Assembly (NCBI GenBank): GCA_030448025.1
Contig: JAUJNQ010000002.1
Location: 442,354 to 506,353, forward strand
DNA length: 64,000 nt
Reading direction: 5' to 3'
DNA from: Acidimicrobiales bacterium
GTDB taxonomy: Bacteria > Actinomycetota > Acidimicrobiia > Acidimicrobiales > GCA-2861595
The notes under the pieces were generated by a model. It had not been told where the DNA came from. It worked only from the letters and a program-made list of their open reading frames with translations, and made no database searches. Of this stretch, positions 1-7,599 are shown in pieces. Positions within the stretch are counted from its first letter, which is position 1, and each line of letters starts with the position of its first letter. The translations under genes and the position numbers were made by a program.

Positions 1-910
1 GGTCACTGGTGACCACCGACAGCTCGATGGTGTCCGGTCGCAGAGCGAGGCGAACCGGCGTAGTGGCGTCGCGGGCCAGTAGTCGCACCCGGCGCAGCGC
101 TCCTTGGATCTCCTCCTTGTCCACGACCAGGCGGTTCGGATACGAGGAAGGGATCAATTGTCGGTAGTTCGGGAAATCACCCTCGATCAGGCGGGTCGTG
201 AGCCGGACCCCGGCCAGGTCGAAGGTTGCGTCGTGGTCACCGAATGCCAGCTCGACCTCTGAAACTGACGGCAGCAACCGCTGCAGCTCGGCCAGGGCCT
301 TGGAGGGAACGAGAACTTGTTGCCCTTCGCCCAGCACGTTGCGCCCCGGCAGATCACGGATGGCGAGGCGGTACGAGTCCGTGGCCACCAGGCGCAGACC
401 CCCTTCCTCGGCGGTCATCAAAACGCCGGTGAGGATGGGTCGAGCATCGTCGGAGGAAGCGGCCCGCACCACCTGGCGAAGAGCTTGCCCGACGTCTCCC
501 ACGTCCAGGTTCACCACACCCTCGGTGACTCCCCCGTCCCCCCTGGTGAGAGCTGGGACTCGAGGAAAATCGTCGGCGGGTAGGGCCCGCAACGAGGAAC
601 GGTACCTGCCCGAGGACAGGTGGGCCTCGTCCTCGTCGCTCTCGATGCTCACGGCCCCGGCTTCAAGGGCTCGAGTGATCTCGGTCACCGTGCGCGCCGG
701 CAGGACACAAACGCCGTCCTGGCTTCCCTTGACTTGAGTCTCGACCCGGATGGTGAGGTCGAGGTCCGAGCCCGCCACGTACAACCGGTCGCCTCCCACC
801 TCGAGCCGCACGCCGGACAGCACAGGCAAGCTGCCGCCCCTCCCGGTGGCGGCCCGACTGGCTACGGCAAGAGCTTCGAGCAGGACATCTCGTTCACAAC
901 TGAACTTCAT
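1..910 (-). CDS. dnaN: DNA polymerase III beta clamp (DnaN), C-terminus off the window edge
   Basis: Reading the minus strand from the ATG at 910 gives an open frame to the window edge that begins MKFSCERDVLLEALAVASRA, a typical clamp N-terminus. About 303 residues are present of the usual 370-390, so domains I and II are complete and domain III is cut by the window. The protein is the ring-shaped sliding clamp that tethers DNA polymerase III to DNA. It lies directly downstream of dnaA on the same strand, the standard arrangement at actinobacterial origins. The AT-rich stretch just upstream of the ATG belongs to the candidate oriC. Identity is secure from sequence and context. Confidence 0.95.
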   Translation of the reverse strand, partial: MKFSCERDVLLEALAVASRAATGRGGSLPVLSGVRLEVGGDRLYVAGSDLDLTIRVETQVKGSQDGVCVLPARTVTEITRALEAGAVSIESDEDEAHLSSGRYRSSLRALPADDFPRVPALTRGDGGVTEGVVNLDVGDVGQALRQVVRAASSDDARPILTGVLMTAEEGGLRLVATDSYRLAIRDLPGRNVLGEGQQVLVPSKALAELQRLLPSVSEVELAFGDHDATFDLAGVRLTTRLIEGDFPNYRQLIPSSYPNRLVVDKEEIQGALRRVRLLARDATTPVRLALRPDTIELSVVTSD

Positions 911-1107
911 GGTTTGTTTTCTTCTTTTTCAAGAGAGGGTTTGTAAAAGGGGTAGTAAGGGCTGTGGATTGTGCACAACCTGCCATGTGTCCAGGTCAGA
1001 GCGGACATTCGTTTCCAACCGGCCATCCCCAGAATCCCACAGGGGTGTGACGGTTCGAGGGATCTCCCCAACCGTCATCCCCAGAACCCACAGGGTGATC
1101 CACAGGA
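911..1107. other. oriC: Candidate chromosomal origin (oriC) between dnaA and dnaN
   Basis: This 197-bp spacer separates dnaA from dnaN, where oriC lies in most Actinobacteria. Positions 911-950 are unusually AT-rich for this genome (T-runs, then TTTGTAAAA) and resemble a duplex-unwinding element. Several DnaA-box-like 9-mers follow. TGATCCACA at 1096-1104 is one base off TTATCCACA. TTGTGCACA at 969-977 is one base off TTGTCCACA. CAATCCACA lies on the minus strand at 963-971. CCCACAGG-type half boxes occur near 1038 and 1087. The region is short compared with the 500-900 bp origins of Streptomyces and Mycobacterium, so outlying boxes may lie in the dnaA-rpmH gap. Confidence 0.65.
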
Positions 1108-2559
1108 TCACCCTGTTGTGCGAACTCTATGGATCAACTCGGTGACCTGATCGTAAACGGGACGTTGCTGCTTCATGAGGTTGGCGATCTTCTCCACGGC
1201 ATGGATCACCGTGGTGTGGTCCCGCCCTCCGAACTCCTTGGCTATGGCCGGGTAGCTGAAGTCGGTGACCTCTCGGAACACGTACATGCTGACCTGTCGG
1301 GCGATCACCAACGGCCGGCGGCGGCTGTGGCCGCACAGGTCTTCGACGCTGAACCCGAAGAGCTCCGAAGTGGCGTCGAGGATGGCGCCCGGGGTGATTT
1401 GTCGAGGCTGGCCGGCGGCGAGGATGTCGGAGAGCACCCGTTCAGCCGACTGTGGTGTAAGCACCTCGCCGCTCACGCTGGCATAGGCCGAGACCCGGAT
1501 TAGTGCTCCCTCGAGCTCGCGGATGTTGTCGGTGACGTTGGTGGCGATGAGAGCCAGGACGTCGTCGGGGACGTCGACCCGTTGGGCACCGGCCTTCTGG
1601 CGCAGGATGGCCAGGCGGGTCTCGAGGTCCGGCGGTTGGATGTCCGTGGTCAGCCCCGACAGGAAGCGGCTGCAAAGACGGCCTTGGAGGGTGGCGATGG
1701 CTTTGGGTGGGCGGTCGGAAGTGATGACGATCTGGTGGGACGCCTCGTAGACGGTGCAGAAGGTGTGGAAGAACTCCTCTTGAAGTCCCTCCTTCCCTTC
1801 CATGAACTGGATGTCGTCCACCAGCAGCACGTCACACTGGCGGTAGTGGCGCTTGAACGCGGTGCCGGTGTTGGTGCGGATGGCTTCCACGAAGTCATTG
1901 AGGAAGGTCTCCGTCTGCACGTAGCGAACTCGCTGGCCCCGGAAGTTCTGAAGGACGTAGTTCCCAATGGCGTGCAACAGGTGAGTCTTTCCCAGCCCGC
2001 TGTCCCCGTGGATGAACAATGGGTTGTAGGAGCGCGCCGGCGTTTCGGCCACCGAGCGGACGGCGGCATGAGCGAAACGGTTGGAGGCACCGATGACGAA
2101 GGCCTCGAACGTGTAGCGAGGGTTGAGGGCCACCTCTTGGTTGACCCCTGTGGGGTAGGTCCTGGGCCTGGCCACCTGAGCAGGGGGCCCGGCGACGTCA
2201 GCGCTTCCTGCGGGCGTTGGCAAACTCCCGTCGTAGGAGTCGGACCAGCTCGTCTGGGCAACGGCGGATGTGCCGTTGGATGCCGCCGGAGCATCAGCTG
2301 GGGGGGCCGAACCGATGGAAACGTCGAGGACCACGGGGACGGGTAGATCCACGGTGGCGGCCACCACCTCCCGGACCCGGGAGAGGTAGCGCTCCTCGAT
2401 CCGCCTGCGGGCCAGAGCGCTCGGCACGGAGAGGCGAAGGCACCCATCCTCGCCCACGGCCGCCGTAACCCCCTCGAAACAGGTCCGCCACGCGGCATCG
2501 GGGATCTGGGAGCGCAAGAGCTCCGCCGCGTCTGTCCAAAGTTGCTCAGCGTCCCGCAT
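1108..2559 (-). CDS. dnaA: Chromosomal replication initiator DnaA
   Basis: This 483-residue protein has the four DnaA domains. An N-terminal oligomerisation domain covers about 1-85, and a short Ala/Pro/Ser-rich linker about 90-140. The AAA+ core has Walker A GLGKTH and Walker B LLVDDIQF. The C-terminal DNA-binding domain has the signature GGRDHTTVIHAV. It binds DnaA boxes and melts oriC in its ATP form. Box VII reads GRLCSRF where most DnaA proteins have RLRSRFEWGL, so the arginine finger is kept but flanking residues differ. It is transcribed toward dnaN and divergently from rpmH. The ATG at 2559 gives a normal N-terminus. Confidence 0.97.
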   Translation of the reverse strand: MRDAEQLWTDAAELLRSQIPDAAWRTCFEGVTAAVGEDGCLRLSVPSALARRRIEERYLSRVREVVAATVDLPVPVVLDVSIGSAPPADAPAASNGTSAVAQTSWSDSYDGSLPTPAGSADVAGPPAQVARPRTYPTGVNQEVALNPRYTFEAFVIGASNRFAHAAVRSVAETPARSYNPLFIHGDSGLGKTHLLHAIGNYVLQNFRGQRVRYVQTETFLNDFVEAIRTNTGTAFKRHYRQCDVLLVDDIQFMEGKEGLQEEFFHTFCTVYEASHQIVITSDRPPKAIATLQGRLCSRFLSGLTTDIQPPDLETRLAILRQKAGAQRVDVPDDVLALIATNVTDNIRELEGALIRVSAYASVSGEVLTPQSAERVLSDILAAGQPRQITPGAILDATSELFGFSVEDLCGHSRRRPLVIARQVSMYVFREVTDFSYPAIAKEFGGRDHTTVIHAVEKIANLMKQQRPVYDQVTELIHRVRTTG

Positions 2560-2854
2560 GACGCCCTCTCCCCTTCATCGATCCTGCACTTCGCTCTCCC
2601 ACAAGGGCTGTGGACAGGCCGAGACGGGCTTTGGGGAAGGGAAGCCACGAAGACGGCGCCGCTGTCCCGTAGGGGCGGCGAAGCTACCACCCGGCCTGGC
2701 TGCTGGCGAGGGAGCGACGGGAAAGCTGGTTGACCAGCGGAGATGAGCGGGGTTGTCTGCAGCGCCGTGCGCCCCCTCAGTACAGCCAGACGGGCTGTCA
2801 AACCGGCTGTACTACCCTCGGTGGCGCCCAGCCGACGCGAGCAGGAGTGATCAG
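2560..2854. promoter_or_regulatory. Divergent dnaA/rpmH control region with a DnaA-like box and an inverted repeat
   Basis: This 295-bp gap must hold the divergent promoters of dnaA (minus) and rpmH (plus). CTGTCCACA on the minus strand at 2609-2617 is one base off the actinobacterial DnaA box TTGTCCACA, which would fit dnaA autoregulation. At 2780-2787 and 2805-2812 the sequences GTACAGCC and GGCTGTAC form a perfect 8-bp inverted repeat spaced by 17 bp. A third GGCTGT copy lies inside the spacer. This ends 42 bp before the rpmH start and could be an operator or a leader hairpin. No well-spaced -35/-10 pair stood out. Confidence 0.4.
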
Positions 2855-2989
2855 GTGAAGCGAACCTTCCAGCCAAAGAACCGCCGGCGGGCGAGGAAGC
2901 ACGGGTTCCGCCATCGGATGTCGACTCGAGCGGGACGGGCGATCCTGCGGTCGCGACGCCAAAAGGGCCGCCACAAGCTCTCGGCCTGA
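2855..2989 (+). CDS. rpmH: 50S ribosomal protein L34
   Basis: The GTG at 2855 opens a 44-residue, very basic protein starting [20 protein letters not shown] and ending KGRHKLSA, which is a textbook L34. An AGGAG at 2843-2847, seven bases upstream, fixes the start. L34 is a small protein of the large ribosomal subunit. It is the first gene of the rpmH-rnpA-yidD-yidC-jag-rsmG-parA-parB run, the universal order beside dnaA. Upstream in-frame codons have no ribosome-binding site and no homology to L34. Confidence 0.97.
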   Translation: MKRTFQPKNRRRARKHGFRHRMSTRAGRAILRSRRQKGRHKLSA

Positions 2990-3027
2990 CCGGGCTCTTG
3001 CCTGATCGGGACGGCTGATCGAATCCC

Positions 3028-3387
3028 CTGATCCACTCCATTGGCGACCGGGCCACCTTCACCGCCCTCCGTCGGTCGGCCCGGCGGGTGCGAAGGGGAC
3101 CGATCACGGTAACCTACGCCGCTGGACCCGTCACGGATCACGTCCGAGTGGCTTATGCCGTCGGTCGCCGAGTGGGTGGTGCCGTCAGGCGCAATCGCCT
3201 GCGGCGACGGTTGCGGGCAGTGATGTCGGAGCAAGTCGGCAACCTCCGCTCGGGGGCCTACCTCGTGGGCGCTGGACCGGGAGCGACATCGCTGTCCTTC
3301 GAAGAACTGAGAGAGTGCGTGGCCCAAGCGTTGGACGACCAGAGACTGCTGACGAGCATCCCGGAAGAAGACCGTCCTTGCCATTGA
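3028..3387 (+). CDS. rnpA: Ribonuclease P protein component
   Basis: The frame encodes the RNase P protein subunit, which helps the catalytic RNA trim tRNA 5' leaders. The RNR signature GGAVRRNRLRRRLRAV and the strand TFTALRRSARRVRRGPITVTY are clear. The GTG at 3088 would remove the conserved first helix and strand. The frame is open back to a stop at 3016-3018, and a CTG at 3028 gives IHSIGDRATF, which aligns with the usual N-terminus. I therefore take 3028, with an ATT at 3040 as the alternative. No strong ribosome-binding site is visible for either. The stop overlaps the yidD start. Confidence 0.88.
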   Translation: MIHSIGDRATFTALRRSARRVRRGPITVTYAAGPVTDHVRVAYAVGRRVGGAVRRNRLRRRLRAVMSEQVGNLRSGAYLVGAGPGATSLSFEELRECVAQALDDQRLLTSIPEEDRPCH

Positions 3388-3596
3388 CTGCACGACCGCT
3401 GTACGTGTTGATTCGCCTGTACCAGCTGGCCCGGGCCGGGCGCCCCTCCGCCTGCCGCCACTGGCCGACGTGCTCGGCGTACGCCCTGGAGGCCCTCGAG
3501 CGCCATGGGGCGTGGCGGGGAACTCGGCTCATCGCTCGCCGACTGGGGCGGTGCCATCCCTGGGGCAGCTGGGGCCCGGACCCGGTGCCGGAGTGA
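3384..3596 (+). CDS. yidD: Membrane protein insertion efficiency factor YidD
   Basis: A 70-residue protein begins at a TTG overlapping the rnpA stop (TTGA). It carries the YidD core: LYVLIRLYQ, the Cys-containing CRHWPTCSAYALEAL, then RLIARRLGRCHPWGSWGPDPVPE. YidD is a small, probably membrane-associated helper for the YidC insertase and is nearly always encoded between rnpA and yidC, as here. The upstream TTG at 3378 is an equal alternative start. The overlap suggests translational coupling with rnpA. Confidence 0.9.
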   Translation: MTARPLYVLIRLYQLARAGRPSACRHWPTCSAYALEALERHGAWRGTRLIARRLGRCHPWGSWGPDPVPE

Positions 3597-3611
3597 GGTA
3601 GCGGCCGACTC

Positions 3612-4727
3612 ATGTTCCAGTTTCTGTCAGGACTCCTGGCCTTCTTCTACGGGATAATCCCCAACTACGCCATCTCCATAGCTCTGCTCACGCTCAGCGT
3701 GATGTTGGTGCTGTCACCCCTCACCCTCAAGAGCACGCGCTCGATGCTGGCCATGCAGCGGCTGCAGCCCGAGATCAAGCGGATCCAGCAGAAGTACAAG
3801 GGCGGGGATCGCCAGCAGATGCAACAGGAGATGATGGCCCTCTACAAGGAGCATCAGGTGAACCCCATGTCGGGATGCCTCCCCATGGTGGTGCAGCTGC
3901 CAGTGCTCTTCGTGATGTACCACGTCATCCGGGGGCTCACCCAGGTTCGCTCGGCGGGGCCCTGCCCCGGCTTCGACGCGAAGTACCTCGACAAGGGCAC
4001 GCAGCTCTTCCAAGACCTTTGCTCGTCCGGCCGGGAGATGAACGCCTTCGGCATCGACTTGGCCAAGTCCGCCAGCGAGGCGCTGAGGATATCGGTGCTG
4101 GGAGGGATCCCGTTCCTCCTGCTCACCGGTTTGGTGGCGTTCGTGCAGTACTACCAGAGCCGCCAGATGACCAGACGCAACCCCCAAGGCTCCCAGAGCC
4201 CTCAGATCCAGATGATGACTCGGGTCATGCCGGTGATGTTCGGCGTGTTCTCCTTCGCCTTCCCGGCTGCGCTCAACGTGTACTGGTTCGTCTCTGGGTT
4301 GTTCCGGGTGGCCCAACAAGGAGCCATGTATCGCTGGGACCCCAGCCTGGCGGCTCACGCCCGGGAACGGGCCAAAGAAGCCCACGCCACGGCGAAAGAC
4401 GCGCCCACAAAGCGCCCCAGCCTGCGGGAGCTCGCGTCCAAAGCCTTGGAGCCGAAGGGTGACGCCAAACCCAAGGCCAGATCAGGCGACGCCAAACCCA
4501 AGGGATCGAAGGGTGACGCCAAAGCGAAGGGCAAGGCGGGGGGGCCCAACGGGCAAGGGCGGGTGAATGGGCAGAAGCCTCCGGGCAAGGGCAAGGGGAA
4601 CGGCACGGGTTCGCCCGCCAAGGCTCAAGTGGCCAAGAGCCAGCGAAACGGCGGGGCGCGACCGCGATCCGGACCCAAGAACGCCAAGAAGCCCACGCGA
4701 AAGCGGCGAGGCAAGGGGGGCCGGTAG
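3612..4727 (+). CDS. yidC: Membrane protein insertase YidC/Oxa1
   Basis: YidC inserts and folds membrane proteins, alone or with SecYEG. The 371-residue product has the Gram-positive form, without the large periplasmic domain. Hydrophobic segments fall near residues 8-35, 92-112, 158-182 and 205-232, with the conserved NVYWFVSGLF before the tail. The last ~120 residues are a highly basic, low-complexity tail with three GDAKPK/GDAKAK repeats followed by Gly/Lys/Asn/Arg-rich sequence. Basic C-terminal tails contact the ribosome in other YidC/Oxa1 proteins, but this one is unusually long. The jag gene follows after 5 bp. Confidence 0.95.
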   Translation: MFQFLSGLLAFFYGIIPNYAISIALLTLSVMLVLSPLTLKSTRSMLAMQRLQPEIKRIQQKYKGGDRQQMQQEMMALYKEHQVNPMSGCLPMVVQLPVLFVMYHVIRGLTQVRSAGPCPGFDAKYLDKGTQLFQDLCSSGREMNAFGIDLAKSASEALRISVLGGIPFLLLTGLVAFVQYYQSRQMTRRNPQGSQSPQIQMMTRVMPVMFGVFSFAFPAALNVYWFVSGLFRVAQQGAMYRWDPSLAAHARERAKEAHATAKDAPTKRPSLRELASKALEPKGDAKPKARSGDAKPKGSKGDAKAKGKAGGPNGQGRVNGQKPPGKGKGNGTGSPAKAQVAKSQRNGGARPRSGPKNAKKPTRKRRGKGGR

Positions 4728-4732
4728 CGGAC

Positions 4733-5554
4733 ATGGAGTGGGTAGAGACGACCGGGCGGAGCGTCGAGGAGGCACTTGAGTCCGCCCTCGATCAACTGGG
4801 TATCGACGAGCGGGAGGCCGAGGTAGAAGTCCTCGAAGAACCAAAAACGGGGCTGTTCGGCAGGCTTCGGTCTGAGGCCAGGATCCGGGCCAGGGTCCGG
4901 CCCACCCGACCTCGGCCCAAGGTTGAACGTCAGGACCGAGGTCGGAAGCGGCCGGCCAAGGGTCCGAAGGAACCGAGGGAATCAGCCGAACCCCCAGCCA
5001 AGCACCAAGGAGAACCCGTTCGTGCGGCGCAAAAGCGGGCACCCGAGAAACGACGACGACAAGGTGATGAAACGGTGATGGACGATCGAGAGGTACCGTT
5101 GAACGAGCAGGCCGATACCGGCCGAGCGTTCCTGGAAGGTCTCGTGGCTCAGCTCTCGTTGTCGGCTTCGGTCGCCACCGTGGAGCTGGACGAGGACACC
5201 GTGGAGTTGAGGGTGGATGGGAGCGATCTGGGGTTCCTGATCGGACCCAAGGGGGCAACGCTGGGCGCGCTGCAGGACGTGACGCGTACGGTGGTCAATC
5301 GCAAGACCGGGGGACGCAACGGTCGGCTCATGGTGGACGTGGCCGGCTACCGGCAGAAGCGGAAGGTGGCGCTGGAGCGCTTTACACGTGAAGTCGTCGT
5401 GCAGGTCCAGCAAACCGGGACACCTCGGGTGCTGGAGCCGATGGCTCCCCCTGACCGCAAGATCGTTCATGACACGGTCAACGACCTAGAAGGGGTGTCG
5501 ACGGTATCAGAGGGCGAGGAGCCGGCGCGTAGGGTCATCATCACCCCGGACTGA
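4733..5554 (+). CDS. jag: Jag/KhpB RNA-binding protein (Jag_N-KH-R3H)
   Basis: The 273-residue protein has a Jag_N domain at about 1-50 (EWVETTGRSVEEALESAL), a charged Lys/Arg/Glu linker, a KH domain around 125-200 with the loop IGPKGATLGALQ, and an R3H domain with PPDRKIVHD. KhpB/EloR proteins bind RNA and link to cell elongation and peptidoglycan synthesis in Gram-positives. It lies 5 bp after yidC and just before rsmG, the conserved order. Start and family are secure. Its RNA targets cannot be told from the sequence. Confidence 0.93.
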   Translation: MEWVETTGRSVEEALESALDQLGIDEREAEVEVLEEPKTGLFGRLRSEARIRARVRPTRPRPKVERQDRGRKRPAKGPKEPRESAEPPAKHQGEPVRAAQKRAPEKRRRQGDETVMDDREVPLNEQADTGRAFLEGLVAQLSLSASVATVELDEDTVELRVDGSDLGFLIGPKGATLGALQDVTRTVVNRKTGGRNGRLMVDVAGYRQKRKVALERFTREVVVQVQQTGTPRVLEPMAPPDRKIVHDTVNDLEGVSTVSEGEEPARRVIITPD

Positions 5555-5570
5555 AGGGGTCGGGCGGGTA

Positions 5571-6206
5571 ATGCAGCCTGCGTGGCTCGGCTCTGCCGTG
5601 CTGATCGAGGTGCTGCTGGAGGCCCGACGGCGTGGCTTTCTCGGGCCCGGCCCGGTCGAAGACCATCTGCGGCACTCGCTTGGGTTTGTTCGTGCCGGAA
5701 CGCAGGGCGGGCACAGCATGGTTGTAGACCTTGGTAGTGGCGGCGGAATACCCGGGCTGATCCTGGCGCTGGCATGGCCTGAGTCGAGGGTGATGTTGCT
5801 CGATGCCAGTGAACGCCGGACCAGCTTCCTCTCGGATGCGCTTGACCAACTCGGCTTGGCGGGGCCGCGAGTCAAGGTCGTCCGAGAACGAGCGGAGTCC
5901 GCCGGCCGGCAGGCTCGGTGGCGTTCGACGGCGGACCTGGTGGTGGCCCGGGCATTCGGGCCACCGGCGGCGGTCGCCGAGTGCGCGGCCCCGTTGCTCA
6001 TGACCGGGGGGAGGCTGATCGTCTCCGAGCCGCCTGAGGGAGGTCACGCACGTTGGCCGCAGGCAGGAATGGAGGCGCTGGGGCTGGCGGGGAGCTCGCC
6101 CGAACTTCATGAAGGGCGCTGGTATCGGGTGCTGGAACAGAAACAGCTTTGCCCCGACCGGTTCCCCCGGCGCTCCGGTGTTCCAATGAAGCGCCTACTG
6201 TTCTGA
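5571..6206 (+). CDS. rsmG: 16S rRNA (guanine-N7)-methyltransferase RsmG (GidB)
   Basis: A 211-residue Rossmann methyltransferase with the SAM-binding loop VVDLGSGGGIPGL near residue 54 and the acidic strand VMLLDASERRTSFL. RsmG methylates G527 (E. coli numbering) of 16S rRNA, and loss gives low-level streptomycin resistance. The length and the position between jag and parA match the family. The ATG at 5571 is accepted because the N-terminal helix that follows is complete. It probably belongs to the rpmH-parB transcript. Confidence 0.94.
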   Translation: MQPAWLGSAVLIEVLLEARRRGFLGPGPVEDHLRHSLGFVRAGTQGGHSMVVDLGSGGGIPGLILALAWPESRVMLLDASERRTSFLSDALDQLGLAGPRVKVVRERAESAGRQARWRSTADLVVARAFGPPAAVAECAAPLLMTGGRLIVSEPPEGGHARWPQAGMEALGLAGSSPELHEGRWYRVLEQKQLCPDRFPRRSGVPMKRLLF

Positions 6207-6256
6207 AAGAGCTGGGCCAGCCGGTCGTGACGTACCTACAGCCAAGGGGAGGCGTC

Positions 6257-6316
6257 ATGTTCCACGTGGAACGATGCTTGACGGCGGTGACCAAGGCCGC
6301 CAGAGTGGGCTCGTGA
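6257..6316 (+). CDS. Possible 19-residue leader ORF starting inside parS
   Basis: An ATG at 6257 preceded by a strong Shine-Dalgarno (AGGGGAGG ending at 6252) opens a 19-codon frame starting MFHVER. Its first codons are the parS palindrome itself. The TGA at 6314-6316 overlaps a GTG at 6313 in the parA frame (GTGA). This resembles translational coupling of a leader to parA. Many actinobacterial proteins in this region are annotated with an MFHV-type start for the same reason, so it may be only a by-product of parS. Confidence 0.35.
   Translation: MFHVERCLTAVTKAARVGS
6258..6273. promoter_or_regulatory. parS: parS centromere site
   Basis: TGTTCCACGTGGAACG contains a perfect 14-bp palindrome (6259-6272) and differs from the universal parS TGTTTCACGTGAAACA by the compensated T/A-to-C/G pair and the last base. 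ParB loads on such sites and spreads, and ParA then segregates the origin. The site lies directly before parA, about 5 kb from the candidate oriC, as expected. Confidence 0.92.
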
Positions 6317-7599
6317 AGGACCCGGCTGACGACCCGCGCCAACGCGGGTGGGCCATCTTACAGCGGCTACGATCGCTCGAAGGCCCTACATTTCCCGCCT
6401 CTCAGGCCGCGTCCGAGCCCAGCGAGGCGGAGCCCCTTGATGTCGAGATGCTGGGGGACGAGGCCACCGAGTTGGGTCTGGCTCAAACCGTGGCTGAGAC
6501 AGGCGCGGGCGAGGTCAGGGCCATCGCCCGTGGGCCGAGCACGGACGAACCCGCCGTAGAGCATCCGGGAGTCGGGGTCATCCAGGAAACCGTTGCCCCC
6601 GAAACCACCAACGGCAGCGATTCCCCCGTAGACGACCGGCTGGGACAACCGAAGGCAGAGGTTCTCTCTCCCTCAGCGCCGGGCACCGCGGTCGCCGAGG
6701 CCGCAGGAGCCGCCCCGGACCGTTTTGACGGCAGCTCAATCGGAGAGCGCAGGCCGGCTCCGGGGGACGAGGAACGCCCGGTCGTTTCGGAGGAGAAACC
6801 CGCAAGCCCGTTCTTCCGGCCGCTTCCGAGGGTCATCGCCGTTGCCAACCAGAAGGGCGGTGTGGGCAAGACGACCACAGCAGTCAATGTGGGGGCGGCG
6901 CTGGCCCAGCTCGGCTATCGCGTCCTGGTGGTGGACCTCGACCCCCAAGGGAACGCCACCACGGGCCTCGGAGTCAACCCCCGCAACCTCGACTCCTCGA
7001 TCTACGACGTCATAATGCGCGAGACGCCCCTCGAGGACTGCATTGAGCCAACCAGCCTTCGGAACTTGTTCGTGGCCCCTGCCACCATAAACCTGGCTGG
7101 GGCCGAGATCGAGCTCGTGCCCGCGTTCAGTCGGGAGCTGAAGCTCCGACGGGCCCTCGAGCAGGTGATGGACGACTTCGACTTCATGCTTATCGACTGT
7201 CCGCCCTCGCTCGGCCTCCTCACGGTGAACGGCCTGGGTGCCGCCTCCGAGGTGCTGGTCCCCATCCAGTGCGAGTACTACGCCCTCGAGGGGTTGGGCC
7301 AGCTCTTGCGGAACGTGGGACTGGTTCAGGGCCACATCAACCCTCGACTGGAGGTCAACGCAATCGTCCTCACCATGTACGACGCCCGGACCAAGCTGGC
7401 AGAACAGGTGGCCCGCGAGGTGCGTGAGCATTTCGGGGCCAAGGTGTGCCGGAACATCGTCCCCCGTACGGTCCGGTTGTCCGAGGCCCCGTCGTTTGGG
7501 CAGCCCATCGTGGTGTTCGATCCGACCTCCCGGGGCGCCATCGCCTACCGGGAGGTTGCCAAGGAGGTGAGTGGTGGCGCGCCGCAGCGGGTTGGGTAA
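6313..7599 (+). CDS. parA: Chromosome-partitioning ATPase ParA (Soj)
   Basis: This is a Walker-type partition ATPase with the deviant Walker A KGGVGKTTTAVN, switch I DLDPQGNATTGLG and Walker B DFMLIDCPPSLG. It forms ATP-dependent nucleoid gradients that move ParB-parS complexes. About 170 residues of low-complexity, Ala/Pro/Glu-rich sequence precede the core, which is long for a chromosomal ParA. Start choice is uncertain. GTG 6313 overlaps the stop of a leader ORF that has a strong ribosome-binding site. The in-frame ATG at 6274, adjoining parS, has none and would add 13 residues. The 3' end overlaps parB. Confidence 0.93.
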   Translation: MKDPADDPRQRGWAILQRLRSLEGPTFPASQAASEPSEAEPLDVEMLGDEATELGLAQTVAETGAGEVRAIARGPSTDEPAVEHPGVGVIQETVAPETTNGSDSPVDDRLGQPKAEVLSPSAPGTAVAEAAGAAPDRFDGSSIGERRPAPGDEERPVVSEEKPASPFFRPLPRVIAVANQKGGVGKTTTAVNVGAALAQLGYRVLVVDLDPQGNATTGLGVNPRNLDSSIYDVIMRETPLEDCIEPTSLRNLFVAPATINLAGAEIELVPAFSRELKLRRALEQVMDDFDFMLIDCPPSLGLLTVNGLGAASEVLVPIQCEYYALEGLGQLLRNVGLVQGHINPRLEVNAIVLTMYDARTKLAEQVAREVREHFGAKVCRNIVPRTVRLSEAPSFGQPIVVFDPTSRGAIAYREVAKEVSGGAPQRVG

